Below the pieces are notes generated by a model. That model searched no databases. It saw only the letters and a list, made by a program, of their open reading frames with translations, and was not told the origin of the DNA. Of a stretch of 64,000 nucleotides of DNA, positions 17,959-25,752 are shown in pieces (positions within the stretch are counted from its first letter, which is position 1; the number at the start of each line of letters is the position of its first letter). The stretch covers positions 11,644 through 75,643 of the forward strand of contig JBBDWK010000098.1 in NCBI GenBank assembly GCA_040902885.1, given 5' to 3'. A program made the position numbers and the translations under genes. The DNA comes from JBBDWK01 sp040902885 (GTDB lineage: Bacteria; Acidobacteriota; Terriglobia; Bryobacterales; Bryobacteraceae).

Positions 17959-20951
17959 CAGAACGTCTGGCCTATCGAGAAATGAAACTGGAAGCGGTTA
18001 ATCCGCTGGTCCGTTTGCACGCCTTCGCCACGGAACAGCTCGTCGCGCGTTCCCGCGAATCCGAAGAAGCGCGGCGAATTGGGTGCGTATGCCAGATCCA
18101 CGCGCACTGGGCCGATCGGTGTGCGGTACCGGAGGCCGATGCCCACGGCGTGGACCATATAGTCAAAATCCTTATCGTCGCGCTGGGTGACGCGAAATGA
18201 AAAATTTCCCAGGCGCGAGAACACGTTGCCGAAGTCGTGGAATAGCACGCCTCCGATATTGTCGCCGAGCAGGGGATAGCGCAGCTCCAGAGAGTGAAAG
18301 AACTGTGCTGAACCGCCCAGGGGGAAGCCGGTCACTTCGTCGCGCGGTCCGGCCTGATTTTCGGGGAAGCCCCGGTGCGACGTGCCGCCGCCCGAGAAGA
18401 AGCGCTCCGGCAGGGGTATCTCGGAGGACTGGCCGCCGGCCAATGGCTTGATCCATCCGAACGTGCCCGAGCGGGCCAGCACGAGCTTCCGCCCAATCGG
18501 ATGATAGGTGTTGTTCCGCAGCAGCAGCCGGTAGAAGTCGGCCTGCGAACCGAAGATGTTCGACGCCAGACCGGTATCTACGGTGTTGTAGATGCCTTTG
18601 CGCGAATCGGCCGGATCGTCGCGCCGGTCCTGAATGTAAGTGCCGGAGAAGATGCCTACGCGGACGGGCTGGGAAAGAAGGGGAATCAGCAGCGGGTCGA
18701 TCTTCAGCGTGGAGCTATCGACGTTCACGCGCCGGTAGGCAAAACGGTAGAGCACCGTGCTCGGCTTGGATAACTTTTGCGAAAGCTGCACAGAACCCTC
18801 CGCGCGTTGGGCGGCGAAAGTGCGCACGTCGCGGGAGTCGTCGTAAAGCGTCGCGAACGACAGATTCAGGTTCGGATTGTTTCGAAACCGCGGCGCGCTG
18901 TAATTGACGAGTCCCCTTCGCTGGAAGACCGAGAGGCGGCTGCGGAACGACAGAGTATGACCCAACCCCAGCATGTTGAGCCGGCTGAAGTTGAGGGAAA
19001 CCCTGGGACTGAAGCCGGCCGCACCGGCGGGCGCGTCGAAGCTGGCCTGGCTGCCGCCGATGCGTCCCAACTCCGCGCCGAAGCCCGCGGTTAAGGAATA
19101 CCTGCGCGCCTCTTCCATCTGATACAGCACGTACTTGCTCGGTGTGTCCCCTTCGGGGTTCTGGATGGCCATGTCCACCTTGGCAAAGACCCCCAGATCG
19201 TAGAGCCGCTTTTGCGTATCCGCCATGCGCGCTTGGGAGAGCGGATCGCCCGGATTCAGCAGAATGTTCTGATGGACCAGGCTGGGCTTGGTCGCCTCCA
19301 GGCCGCTGATCAGCACCTGATTAACAAACTGCCGCTTGCCCTCCTCGATCCGAAAGCGCAGATCCATCCTTTGGGGCTCGGGACTTTCGCGATAGCTCCA
19401 CTCAAAGGTTGCATCGGCATAGCCGCCGTTGAAATAATCCGCCAGAACGTTGTCGCGGTCGATGGCGATATTGAGCTCGCTGAACGGCTGCCCCTCCGTG
19501 GAGCTCAGCATCCCCAACACGCGGTCGTGATGCTCCTCGCTGATCCCCATGACCTCCAGATTGGAGACGAACCACTGCGGCCCTTCATCAATGACGATCT
19601 TGAGCGAAAGCGCCCCCCGCTCGCCTTTGTAATCTTCGGTAATTTCCGAAGCGATCTTCACATCGCGAAAACCGTTGGAGCGGTAGAGATTGCCGACCGC
19701 CTCCTCGTCCCGCCGCAGAAAGCTTTCGCTGTAGCGCCCGCGGCGGAATTGCAGCGAGCTGGGGGTGATGAACATGCGCTCGCGGATGGTCTCCGTATCG
19801 AAATAACGGTTTCCTTCGATTTCCAGGTTGACCAGCTTGTGGCGCCTGCCCAGATTGATCAGGTAATCGACGAAGGCTTTGTCGTTCTGCACGCGCTGCT
19901 GCTTGAACTCCACTTCCACCTGGAAGTAGCCCTCCGATTGCAAATAATCGCGCAGGTTCCTGGCGCCTTCGACGAGAAGGTCGCGGTCCACGGCCCGTTC
20001 TTCATAGATGGGAATCAGGCGGCGGACGCGGCCTTGGGAGATCTTGGCGCCGATAATGCGCACTTCGATTTTCGGCCCGCCGTCGATATAGAGCGTCGGC
20101 TGCACCCGGCGCTCGTCTTCCTCGAAGTGCATCTCCATCAGCGAGACCGACGCCATCAACCGGTCGTCCTTGACGTAGCGCGTGCGCACGTTCTCCAGGC
20201 CCCGCTGCAAGCGGTTCTGGGTCGCCGGCTTCCACCCGAACCAGCCCTTCCACTTCGTGGCGTCAACGACCTTGTCCTCCGGCATCTGCGGCTCGCCCAC
20301 GATCACGGGATGGCTGAACTTCGCGCGCTTCGGGGTTTCCACCACGAACTCGATGCTCACCTGCTGCGTGCGCGGATCGTGGTGAAAGCGCGGTTCGATG
20401 TGGCTCTCGTGGTACCCGTTGCTTTGCAGCAGATTTTTAACGCCGTCAATAGCTCCACTCAAGTCCTCTTTTCGAAACGGCTCCCCCAGGCTGAGCCGGG
20501 TGGCATTGGCGAGCTGGCCCAGGTTGGGCGGCTCTCCGACCTCGCCTGCCACGGACACGCGCCCGATAAACCAACTATTCTCCGTCAGAAAGCGGACGAC
20601 AACCTCGTCGTTCCGTATCTCGGCGTCCACTTGTATGTTTGTGTAGCGCCCGGTTGCGTAGAGCCGCTCGACGGCCGCTTGCACGGCCTCCATCTCCAGC
20701 GGCGTGTTCGCTTTCAGCGGCAAAATCTGATGCAGATCCTGAGGTGAAAGCGGCTGTTCCTCCGGAACGAAAAGGATGACGCCGATCCGCTTCCCCTCGT
20801 AATCCTGAGCCGCGGCGGCCAAATAGCCACAAAATACAAGGTGTGCGATGGGGATGAAAATTTTACAAAAGGCTACCGGTCGCAACACTATCCATGATAG
20901 TACGGGTAGCCGCCGCGGCTGTTTTGCTACAGTGGCTGAAGCCGGCTTCAT
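17958..20951 (-). CDS. BamA/TamA-family outer-membrane assembly protein (Omp85)
   Basis: About 997 residues from this start. After a signal-like hydrophobic segment come several POTRA repeats (pattern near VEGARNLRDYLQSEGYF and GNRYFDTETIRERMF), then a 16-strand-type barrel. A loop GGGTSHRGFPE resembles the Omp85 R-G-F motif of loop 6, and the protein ends in FHFSIGQTF with terminal Phe. Omp85 proteins insert or export proteins at the outer membrane. The start is uncertain: ATG 20951 is used, while GTG 20888 would give a compact signal peptide and leave 61 bases to the divergent gene. It heads the cluster with SurA-N-like, TamB-like and Oar-like genes. It may be a specialised paralogue rather than the housekeeping BamA. 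Confidence 0.88.
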   Translation of the reverse strand: MKPASATVAKQPRRLPVLSWIVLRPVAFCKIFIPIAHLVFCGYLAAAAQDYEGKRIGVILFVPEEQPLSPQDLHQILPLKANTPLEMEAVQAAVERLYATGRYTNIQVDAEIRNDEVVVRFLTENSWFIGRVSVAGEVGEPPNLGQLANATRLSLGEPFRKEDLSGAIDGVKNLLQSNGYHESHIEPRFHHDPRTQQVSIEFVVETPKRAKFSHPVIVGEPQMPEDKVVDATKWKGWFGWKPATQNRLQRGLENVRTRYVKDDRLMASVSLMEMHFEEDERRVQPTLYIDGGPKIEVRIIGAKISQGRVRRLIPIYEERAVDRDLLVEGARNLRDYLQSEGYFQVEVEFKQQRVQNDKAFVDYLINLGRRHKLVNLEIEGNRYFDTETIRERMFITPSSLQFRRGRYSESFLRRDEEAVGNLYRSNGFRDVKIASEITEDYKGERGALSLKIVIDEGPQWFVSNLEVMGISEEHHDRVLGMLSSTEGQPFSELNIAIDRDNVLADYFNGGYADATFEWSYRESPEPQRMDLRFRIEEGKRQFVNQVLISGLEATKPSLVHQNILLNPGDPLSQARMADTQKRLYDLGVFAKVDMAIQNPEGDTPSKYVLYQMEEARRYSLTAGFGAELGRIGGSQASFDAPAGAAGFSPRVSLNFSRLNMLGLGHTLSFRSRLSVFQRRGLVNYSAPRFRNNPNLNLSFATLYDDSRDVRTFAAQRAEGSVQLSQKLSKPSTVLYRFAYRRVNVDSSTLKIDPLLIPLLSQPVRVGIFSGTYIQDRRDDPADSRKGIYNTVDTGLASNIFGSQADFYRLLLRNNTYHPIGRKLVLARSGTFGWIKPLAGGQSSEIPLPERFFSGGGTSHRGFPENQAGPRDEVTGFPLGGSAQFFHSLELRYPLLGDNIGGVLFHDFGNVFSRLGNFSFRVTQRDDKDFDYMVHAVGIGLRYRTPIGPVRVDLAYAPNSPRFFGFAGTRDELFRGEGVQTDQRINRFQFHFSIGQTF

Positions 20952-21975
20952 GATGGATTCCGAACAGCGCGAGAGATATTCACGGCAAATTTTGTTCCCA
21001 GGCATAGGGGAACAGGGTCAGGAGCGCCTGCTCGCTTCGCATGCCGCCGTAGTGGGGTGCGGAGCGCTTGGAAGTTTCCAGGCCGAGGCGCTGGTGCGGG
21101 CGGGCGTCGGACGGCTGAGCATCATCGACCGCGATTATGTGGAATCCAGCAACCTGCAGCGCCAGTGGCTTTTCGAGGAGTCCGATGCGGCTCAAGGGCT
21201 TCCCAAGGCCGCGGCGGCCGAACGGCGGCTGAAACGGGTGAATTCGGGTGTTCGCGTCGAGGGCGTGATCGCCGACCTCGCCCCGGACAATATCGCGGAC
21301 CTTCTGGCAGACGTACATATCCTGTTGGACGGCACGGACAACTTTGAAACACGTTATTTAATGAATGATTTTTCGATTGACCGGGGAATTCCCTGGATCT
21401 ACGGGGCAGCTGTGGGCGGCTACGGCCTGTCCATGCCCGTGCTTCCCGGCCACACCTGCTGTCTGCGCTGCGTCTACCCGGACCCGCCTTCCGGCATTCA
21501 GCCAACCTGCGAAACCGCCGGCGTGCTGAACGCGATTACCGCCGCTGTGGGCGCAATCCAGGTCGCCGATGCCTTGAAGATTCTTTCGGGAAACTGGCGG
21601 AGCGTGCGGGCGCGCATCACGACTCTCGATATATGGAACGGCGGCCTGCGCGAGGTGGAGCAGCCCGCGCCCGGCCCGGACTGCCCGGCCTGCGGGTTGC
21701 GCGACCGGGCGTATCTCGACGGCGAGCGCCGCGCGCCTGTGAGCCTCTGCGGACGGAACGCAGTGCAGATTCACGAACGGTCCCGGCCGGTTGCCCTGGT
21801 TGAATTGAAGGCCAGGCTCGAGCCGCTGGGCGAAGTGCGCGCGAACGAGTTCGCGCTGCGGTTTTTCAGAGAACCCTACGAGATGACCATCTTCCCGGAC
21901 GGCCGCGTAATCATCAAGGGGACCACGGATATCGGCGTCGCGCGCAGCCTGTATGCCAGGTACGTTGGGGGGTGA
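20950..21975 (+). CDS. ThiF/MoeB/HesA-family adenylyltransferase
   Basis: About 341 residues. The nucleotide-binding GCGALG loop, DRDYVESSNLQRQ and the strand ILLDGTDNFETRYLMND are those of E1-like enzymes that adenylate the C-terminal glycine of ubiquitin-like sulfur carriers. Zinc-binding cysteines appear as CCLRC and CPACG. A C-terminal extension resembling a small sulfur-carrier-like or rhodanese-replacing region follows. An upstream in-frame ATG at 20848 would extend deep into the BamA-like promoter region and is less likely; ATG 20953 is an equally good start. No moaD or thiS lies beside it, so the molybdopterin versus thiazole pathway cannot be decided. Confidence 0.88.
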   Translation: MMDSEQRERYSRQILFPGIGEQGQERLLASHAAVVGCGALGSFQAEALVRAGVGRLSIIDRDYVESSNLQRQWLFEESDAAQGLPKAAAAERRLKRVNSGVRVEGVIADLAPDNIADLLADVHILLDGTDNFETRYLMNDFSIDRGIPWIYGAAVGGYGLSMPVLPGHTCCLRCVYPDPPSGIQPTCETAGVLNAITAAVGAIQVADALKILSGNWRSVRARITTLDIWNGGLREVEQPAPGPDCPACGLRDRAYLDGERRAPVSLCGRNAVQIHERSRPVALVELKARLEPLGEVRANEFALRFFREPYEMTIFPDGRVIIKGTTDIGVARSLYARYVGG

Positions 21976-22063
21976 AGGGTGGAACGCTTCGATATGAGGC
22001 GCGTGGGCGATGCTTCATGGAGACAGTGAGCGGGGGAATAAGAGAAGTAGAGGAGATGGCCCG

Positions 22064-23266
22064 ATGAAAACTTCGAAATATTTGATTCTTGGCGGCGGAA
22101 TGGTCGCTGGGTACGCGGCGAAACAACTTGTCGAGAGCGGGCTAAAGCCAGGTGAATTAACAATCGTGTCCGCCGATGGTTCGATCCCATACGAGCGGCC
22201 GCCTCTGTCAAAGGGTTTCCTCGCCGGGAAGGACACGGAAGCCAGCGTCTTCATTAGCGCTGAGGACTTTTACCGCAAGCACGAGATCGAAATCAAGCTC
22301 AATAGCGTAGTGGACGGCGTCGATCCCGCCCGGAAGAGCGTGCATCTGCATTCCGGCGAGGAGATCGGATTCGAAAAGCTCGTCGTGGCCACCGGCGCTC
22401 GAGTGAGGACGTTGGACATTCCCGGCCGCGACCTCGCGGGCGTTTACTATTTGCGCACCCTCGAGGACTCGAAACGTATTCGCCAGAAGGCCGGGAGTGC
22501 GAAGCGGGCAGTTGTAATTGGAGGTGGATTCATTGCAATGGAAGTGACCTCGGTGCTCGCGCAGAAGGGGATCGAGACGACGATGGTTCTGCCCGATGAC
22601 CGAATCTGGAAGCGCTTCTTCACTTCGCCAATGTCCCGATTCTTCGAGAATTACTACACCGCGCGAGGCGTGCGGTTCGCCAAAAACACCAAAGTCGTCG
22701 AGATAACCGGCGCTGGCGCCGCTGAATCGGCTGTATTGCAAAACGGCGAGACCCTAAATTGTGACATGGTCGTGGCGGGCATTGGAGTAATGCCTGTCAC
22801 GGAGCCGCTAATCAACAGTGGAATAGAAATAGCGGATGGCGTGGTAGTGAATGAGTACCTCGAGACCAACCAGCGCGATATCTATGGGGCCGGAGACGTG
22901 GCAAGTTATTATGATGTGCTGTTCGGCAAACATCGCCGCGCGGAGCATTGGGACAACGCGGTTTCGCACGGTCAGTACTGCGCCCGGGCCCTGTTAGGAG
23001 AACGTACGCCGTTCGTACATGTTCCGTATTTTTTCTCCGACGTTTTCGATCTCTCTTATGAGTTCTGGGGAGACCCTTCCGGTGCGGAAGAAATCGTCGT
23101 GCGTGGAGACTTGTCGAGCAGCAGCTTCAGCGTCTGGTGGTTGCGGCAAGGGAGGCTGGCGGCAGCCTTCACGATGAACCGTCCGGACGAGGAGCGTGAG
23201 GCCGCCCCGCGATTGATCCAGTCAAAAGAGCCGGCTTCCGCGGAGACGCTGCCGCCGGCGCGTTGA
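22064..23266 (+). CDS. FAD-dependent NAD(P)H oxidoreductase (ferredoxin/rubredoxin reductase-like)
   Basis: About 400 residues. Two dinucleotide folds are visible: FAD-binding LGGGMVAGYAAKQL at the N-terminus and NAD(P)-binding VIGGGFIAMEV near residues 149-160, with the FAD motif IYGAGDVASY near 280. A C-terminal dimer-type domain follows. The pattern fits ferredoxin reductases, rubredoxin reductases and AIF-like enzymes. ATG 22064 has GAGGAG upstream; an earlier ATG at 22010 lacks this. No electron carrier is encoded nearby, so the partner is unknown. Confidence 0.88.
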   Translation: MKTSKYLILGGGMVAGYAAKQLVESGLKPGELTIVSADGSIPYERPPLSKGFLAGKDTEASVFISAEDFYRKHEIEIKLNSVVDGVDPARKSVHLHSGEEIGFEKLVVATGARVRTLDIPGRDLAGVYYLRTLEDSKRIRQKAGSAKRAVVIGGGFIAMEVTSVLAQKGIETTMVLPDDRIWKRFFTSPMSRFFENYYTARGVRFAKNTKVVEITGAGAAESAVLQNGETLNCDMVVAGIGVMPVTEPLINSGIEIADGVVVNEYLETNQRDIYGAGDVASYYDVLFGKHRRAEHWDNAVSHGQYCARALLGERTPFVHVPYFFSDVFDLSYEFWGDPSGAEEIVVRGDLSSSSFSVWWLRQGRLAAAFTMNRPDEEREAAPRLIQSKEPASAETLPPAR

Positions 23267-23413
23267 CTGTCACACATCTCCGTTACGCTCGCTAGCGCGC
23301 GTGCTTCCCCAAGCTGTGATACCGCAGGTAGAGATGGTCCGCGCTCTGCTTCACACTGACGGTCCACGGCTCCGCTGCCGCTCACAATCATATTTGGCGG
23401 CGGCTCTGGCTTG

Positions 23414-23758
23414 CTAAGCACTCTCAATGTACTCTCTCAAGGCAACGGCGTTGTTGTGCTCGGTGTCGTGCGAGCTGTACACAAGGGTCACCGTGCCCTT
23501 CCGGGCGGACAGGAGGATCGGCTCCCAGGTTTCGGGCGCGCGATCGAGTTCGGCGAAGTACCTGCGCCGGAACTCCCCCCATTTCTCGGGAGCGTGACCG
23601 AACCACTTTCGCAGTTCGGTGCTTGGCGCGGCATCTTTGAGCCAGGCATCGAGATGCAAAGAAGCTTTCTTGACTCCGCGAGGCCAAAGCCGTTCGACGA
23701 GGTAACGCACTCCGTCATTGGAACTTCTGGTGTCGTAGACTCGTTTCAATTTGATCAT
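23414..23758 (-). CDS. DUF488 family protein
   Basis: 114 residues. Typical DUF488 motifs are YLVERLWPRGVKK, the Trp-Phe segment RKWFGHAPEKW, and a C-terminal TLVYSSHDTEHNNA strand. The family is small, cytoplasmic and of unknown function. ATG 23758 has GAGG upstream; a longer version to 23821 has no good ribosome site. It converges on the FAD oxidoreductase. Confidence 0.85.
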   Translation of the reverse strand: MIKLKRVYDTRSSNDGVRYLVERLWPRGVKKASLHLDAWLKDAAPSTELRKWFGHAPEKWGEFRRRYFAELDRAPETWEPILLSARKGTVTLVYSSHDTEHNNAVALREYIESA

Positions 23759-24141
23759 CTCGATACCTCTATTTGTCTCTCCGTCCCGGAAATCGACTTC
23801 GTTTTCCGGCCGGCTACACATTTAAAACCCAGCAGATCACCGTCCAGGTTTTCGCCTGTTGAGTGATCTACCTTACGTTTCGAGGTTCGGTTGCGGTAGA
23901 ATGAGGGCGTCGTATCTGGCTCTATTACGACCGCTCCGCCGGGCCGCACACCCGGCGGAGCACCTCCAGAAACCCCTTCAGGCTCCGGCGATCAGAACGA
24001 GATGCTCTAGCTGACGTTGAGAAGCGGATGGACGTACGCCCCGTCGAAAATGACAAGCGCTCCGGGCTGCTCGGTAAATCCGATATTGAGACCACCGATT
24101 TGCGGTTGTCAGGAGCGGAAGCGCGGCGGTTGCCCGGAGCT
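23759..24141 (-). other. Gene-poor gap with a possible decayed methyltransferase remnant
   Basis: No intact gene is seen in these 383 bases. Reading the minus strand from about 24106 to 23880 in three successive frames gives pieces that would join as ALVIFDGAYVHPLL, then LKGFLEVLRRVC, then RPGGAVVIEPDTTP. This order of a DxG strand, a helix and an R-PGG-x(4)-E turn is that of class I SAM-dependent methyltransferases. The joins require two frameshifts, so if real it is a pseudogene. The match is by eye and weak. The segment also contains the hairpin at 23933-23961. Confidence 0.3.
23933..23961. repeat. Perfect 11-bp inverted repeat
   Basis: GCTCCGCCGGG at 23933-23943 and CCCGGCGGAGC at 23951-23961 are perfect complements around a 7-base loop. 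There is no T-run on either side, so it is not a canonical intrinsic terminator. Confidence 0.6.
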
Positions 24142-25653
24142 TCACGGCTTACTGTTCCGCAGCCAGTTGTCGTATGAGTGTCTGCGGGGCCCGACGTAAT
24201 CTATTGCGTCGAAGAACGCTGCATTGCCAAGCATACGCGGGTCGCCTTCCTCGCGCAGCGTCTGCTCCATCCTTTCGCGGAGATGCCGTTTCACCTGAGC
24301 GTGCTTGAGTTCGTCGGCCACATTGTGGATGCAGTCCGGGTCGGTCTTGACCAGATACAACTCCTCCGCCGGCCGCTTGCCGAATGACATGCGGTAGTAT
24401 TCGTCGAAACCCGAGAGCAGGAAGTCCTTGGTGGGGCTGTCGTCGCAGTTGCGGTAACCGGTTTCCGGGTTGCCTACCGGCCAGCGGTCCGGCTCGTAAT
24501 TGCGAACGTAGAGGTAGTCGGGCGTGCGGATCGCCCGCACCGGATAGCCCGCGTCGTTAGGCCGTCCCAGATCGTGGCGCTCCTTGGCGACGATCATCGT
24601 GTTTCGCGTTGCATCGACCACGCCGGATTTTCCCGACCGGAGAACGTCCAGGAAACTGCGCCCGGTCATAGTCGGGCTGGGCCTGCGTCTGGTAGCAACC
24701 TCCAGGAATGTCGGGGCGAAGTCGCGCACGTTGATGAAGTCGTCGATCACTCGTCCGGGCTGAATGTTCTTACCCCAGCGAACCGCCAGCGGCACGTGGA
24801 AGCCGTGCTCGTAGATCTGCCCTTTCACGCGCGGGAACGGCATGCCGTGATCGGAAGTTACCAGGACGAATGTGTTGTCCAACTCCCCGATCTCCTCAAG
24901 TTTCTTCAGAACGCGCCCCAGATGCTGGTCGAACCACTCGACTTCAAGCGCGTAATCCAACATGTCGCTGCGGATGGCGGCGTTCTCGGGATAGTAGGAC
25001 GGCAGCCTGACGTCGGCGGGATTCCGCCCCGCGCGAACTCCGGAGCCATCCTCGTATCTGCGATGCGGCTCGTGCGTTCCCAGCCAAAAGCAGAAGGGCT
25101 GCTCCTTGGGCCGCTGCCCCAGGAAGGATTCAAAGTTCCGGGCGTAGTCTTTATTGGAAATGCCTTTGTGAGGCGGCGTGAGCGTGTGGGTTTGGAACTC
25201 GCGTCCGGCGGGATTGTGCTCGAAACCGGTGGACTTGAAATCGCCCGGCCCCCAGCCTTTGCCGGTGTAGCCCACGAAGTAGCCGTCTTTCTCGAGCACG
25301 CTCGGATAGACCGCGAACTCGTTCGGGAAGATGCTGTAGTGATTCACGGCTTCCTTGAGCTGCCACGAATTGCGGCCGGTCAGGATACTGGCACGGCACG
25401 GGCTGCATTTAGGGTTCGAGGTGAAGCAGTTGGTGAAGGTAACGCCTTCGCGGGCGACGCGGTCGAATGAGGGCGTCCCGATCCAGTTCGCGCCGTAAGC
25501 GCCGGCGTGGCCGTGCGACCAGTCGTCGGCAATGACGAAGAGGATATTCGGCCTTTTCGGCTGTTGCGCCCGCACCAATGGTCCGTTAGACAAGAGTGCC
25601 GCGGCAGCGCCGCCGATGAGTTCCCGACGCGATGGTGGTTTGTGCATGGGCAT
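24142..25653 (-). CDS. Sulfatase with twin-arginine-type signal (N-sulfoglucosamine sulfohydrolase-like)
   Basis: 503 residues. A twin-Arg leader (PSRRELIGG) precedes a cleavage region ending near residue 30. The sulfatase core begins NILFVIADDW, supplying Asp43 and Asp44 to the metal site. Cys83 in CSPCRASILTG is the residue converted to formylglycine; later metal and catalytic residues appear in LVTSDHG. The length and internal pattern fit S1 sulfatases acting on sulfated sugars. It is divergent from an Oar receptor across a region with two perfect 15-bp repeats, suggesting joint control and a role in using a sulfated polymer. Confidence 0.92.
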   Translation of the reverse strand: MPMHKPPSRRELIGGAAAALLSNGPLVRAQQPKRPNILFVIADDWSHGHAGAYGANWIGTPSFDRVAREGVTFTNCFTSNPKCSPCRASILTGRNSWQLKEAVNHYSIFPNEFAVYPSVLEKDGYFVGYTGKGWGPGDFKSTGFEHNPAGREFQTHTLTPPHKGISNKDYARNFESFLGQRPKEQPFCFWLGTHEPHRRYEDGSGVRAGRNPADVRLPSYYPENAAIRSDMLDYALEVEWFDQHLGRVLKKLEEIGELDNTFVLVTSDHGMPFPRVKGQIYEHGFHVPLAVRWGKNIQPGRVIDDFINVRDFAPTFLEVATRRRPSPTMTGRSFLDVLRSGKSGVVDATRNTMIVAKERHDLGRPNDAGYPVRAIRTPDYLYVRNYEPDRWPVGNPETGYRNCDDSPTKDFLLSGFDEYYRMSFGKRPAEELYLVKTDPDCIHNVADELKHAQVKRHLRERMEQTLREEGDPRMLGNAAFFDAIDYVGPRRHSYDNWLRNSKP

Positions 25654-25665
25654 CCAGGCTTATAC

Positions 25666-25695
25666 GATATCGCAACCAAGGATATCGCAACCAAG
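25666..25695. promoter_or_regulatory. Two perfect tandem 15-bp repeats, candidate operator
   Basis: GATATCGCAACCAAG occurs at 25666-25680 and again at 25681-25695 without spacer. Repeating units of about 1.5 helical turns could place two regulator subunits side by side. The array ends two bases before the -35 of the Oar promoter and lies between two divergent genes, so it may control both. Confidence 0.55.
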
Positions 25696-25697
25696 CA

Positions 25698-25726
25698 TTG
25701 CACTCGGCCGAAGTGCCGGATAAAAT
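25698..25726 (+). promoter_or_regulatory. Candidate promoter of the Oar receptor gene
   Basis: TTGCAC at 25698-25703 and TAAAAT at 25721-25726 are separated by 17 bases. The start codon is 26 bases downstream, preceded by GGAGGAG. The tandem repeat lies directly upstream. Confidence 0.55.
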
Positions 25727-25752
25727 GTCGATGCTTCGATTATGGAGGAGCC

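Noticed and set aside
19212..20747. 511-codon plus-strand frame
   Set aside because: It is antisense to the BamA-like gene, has unusual composition and no recognisable domain.
25666..25695. Tandem repeats as a CRISPR array
   Set aside because: There are only two units without spacers and no cas genes.
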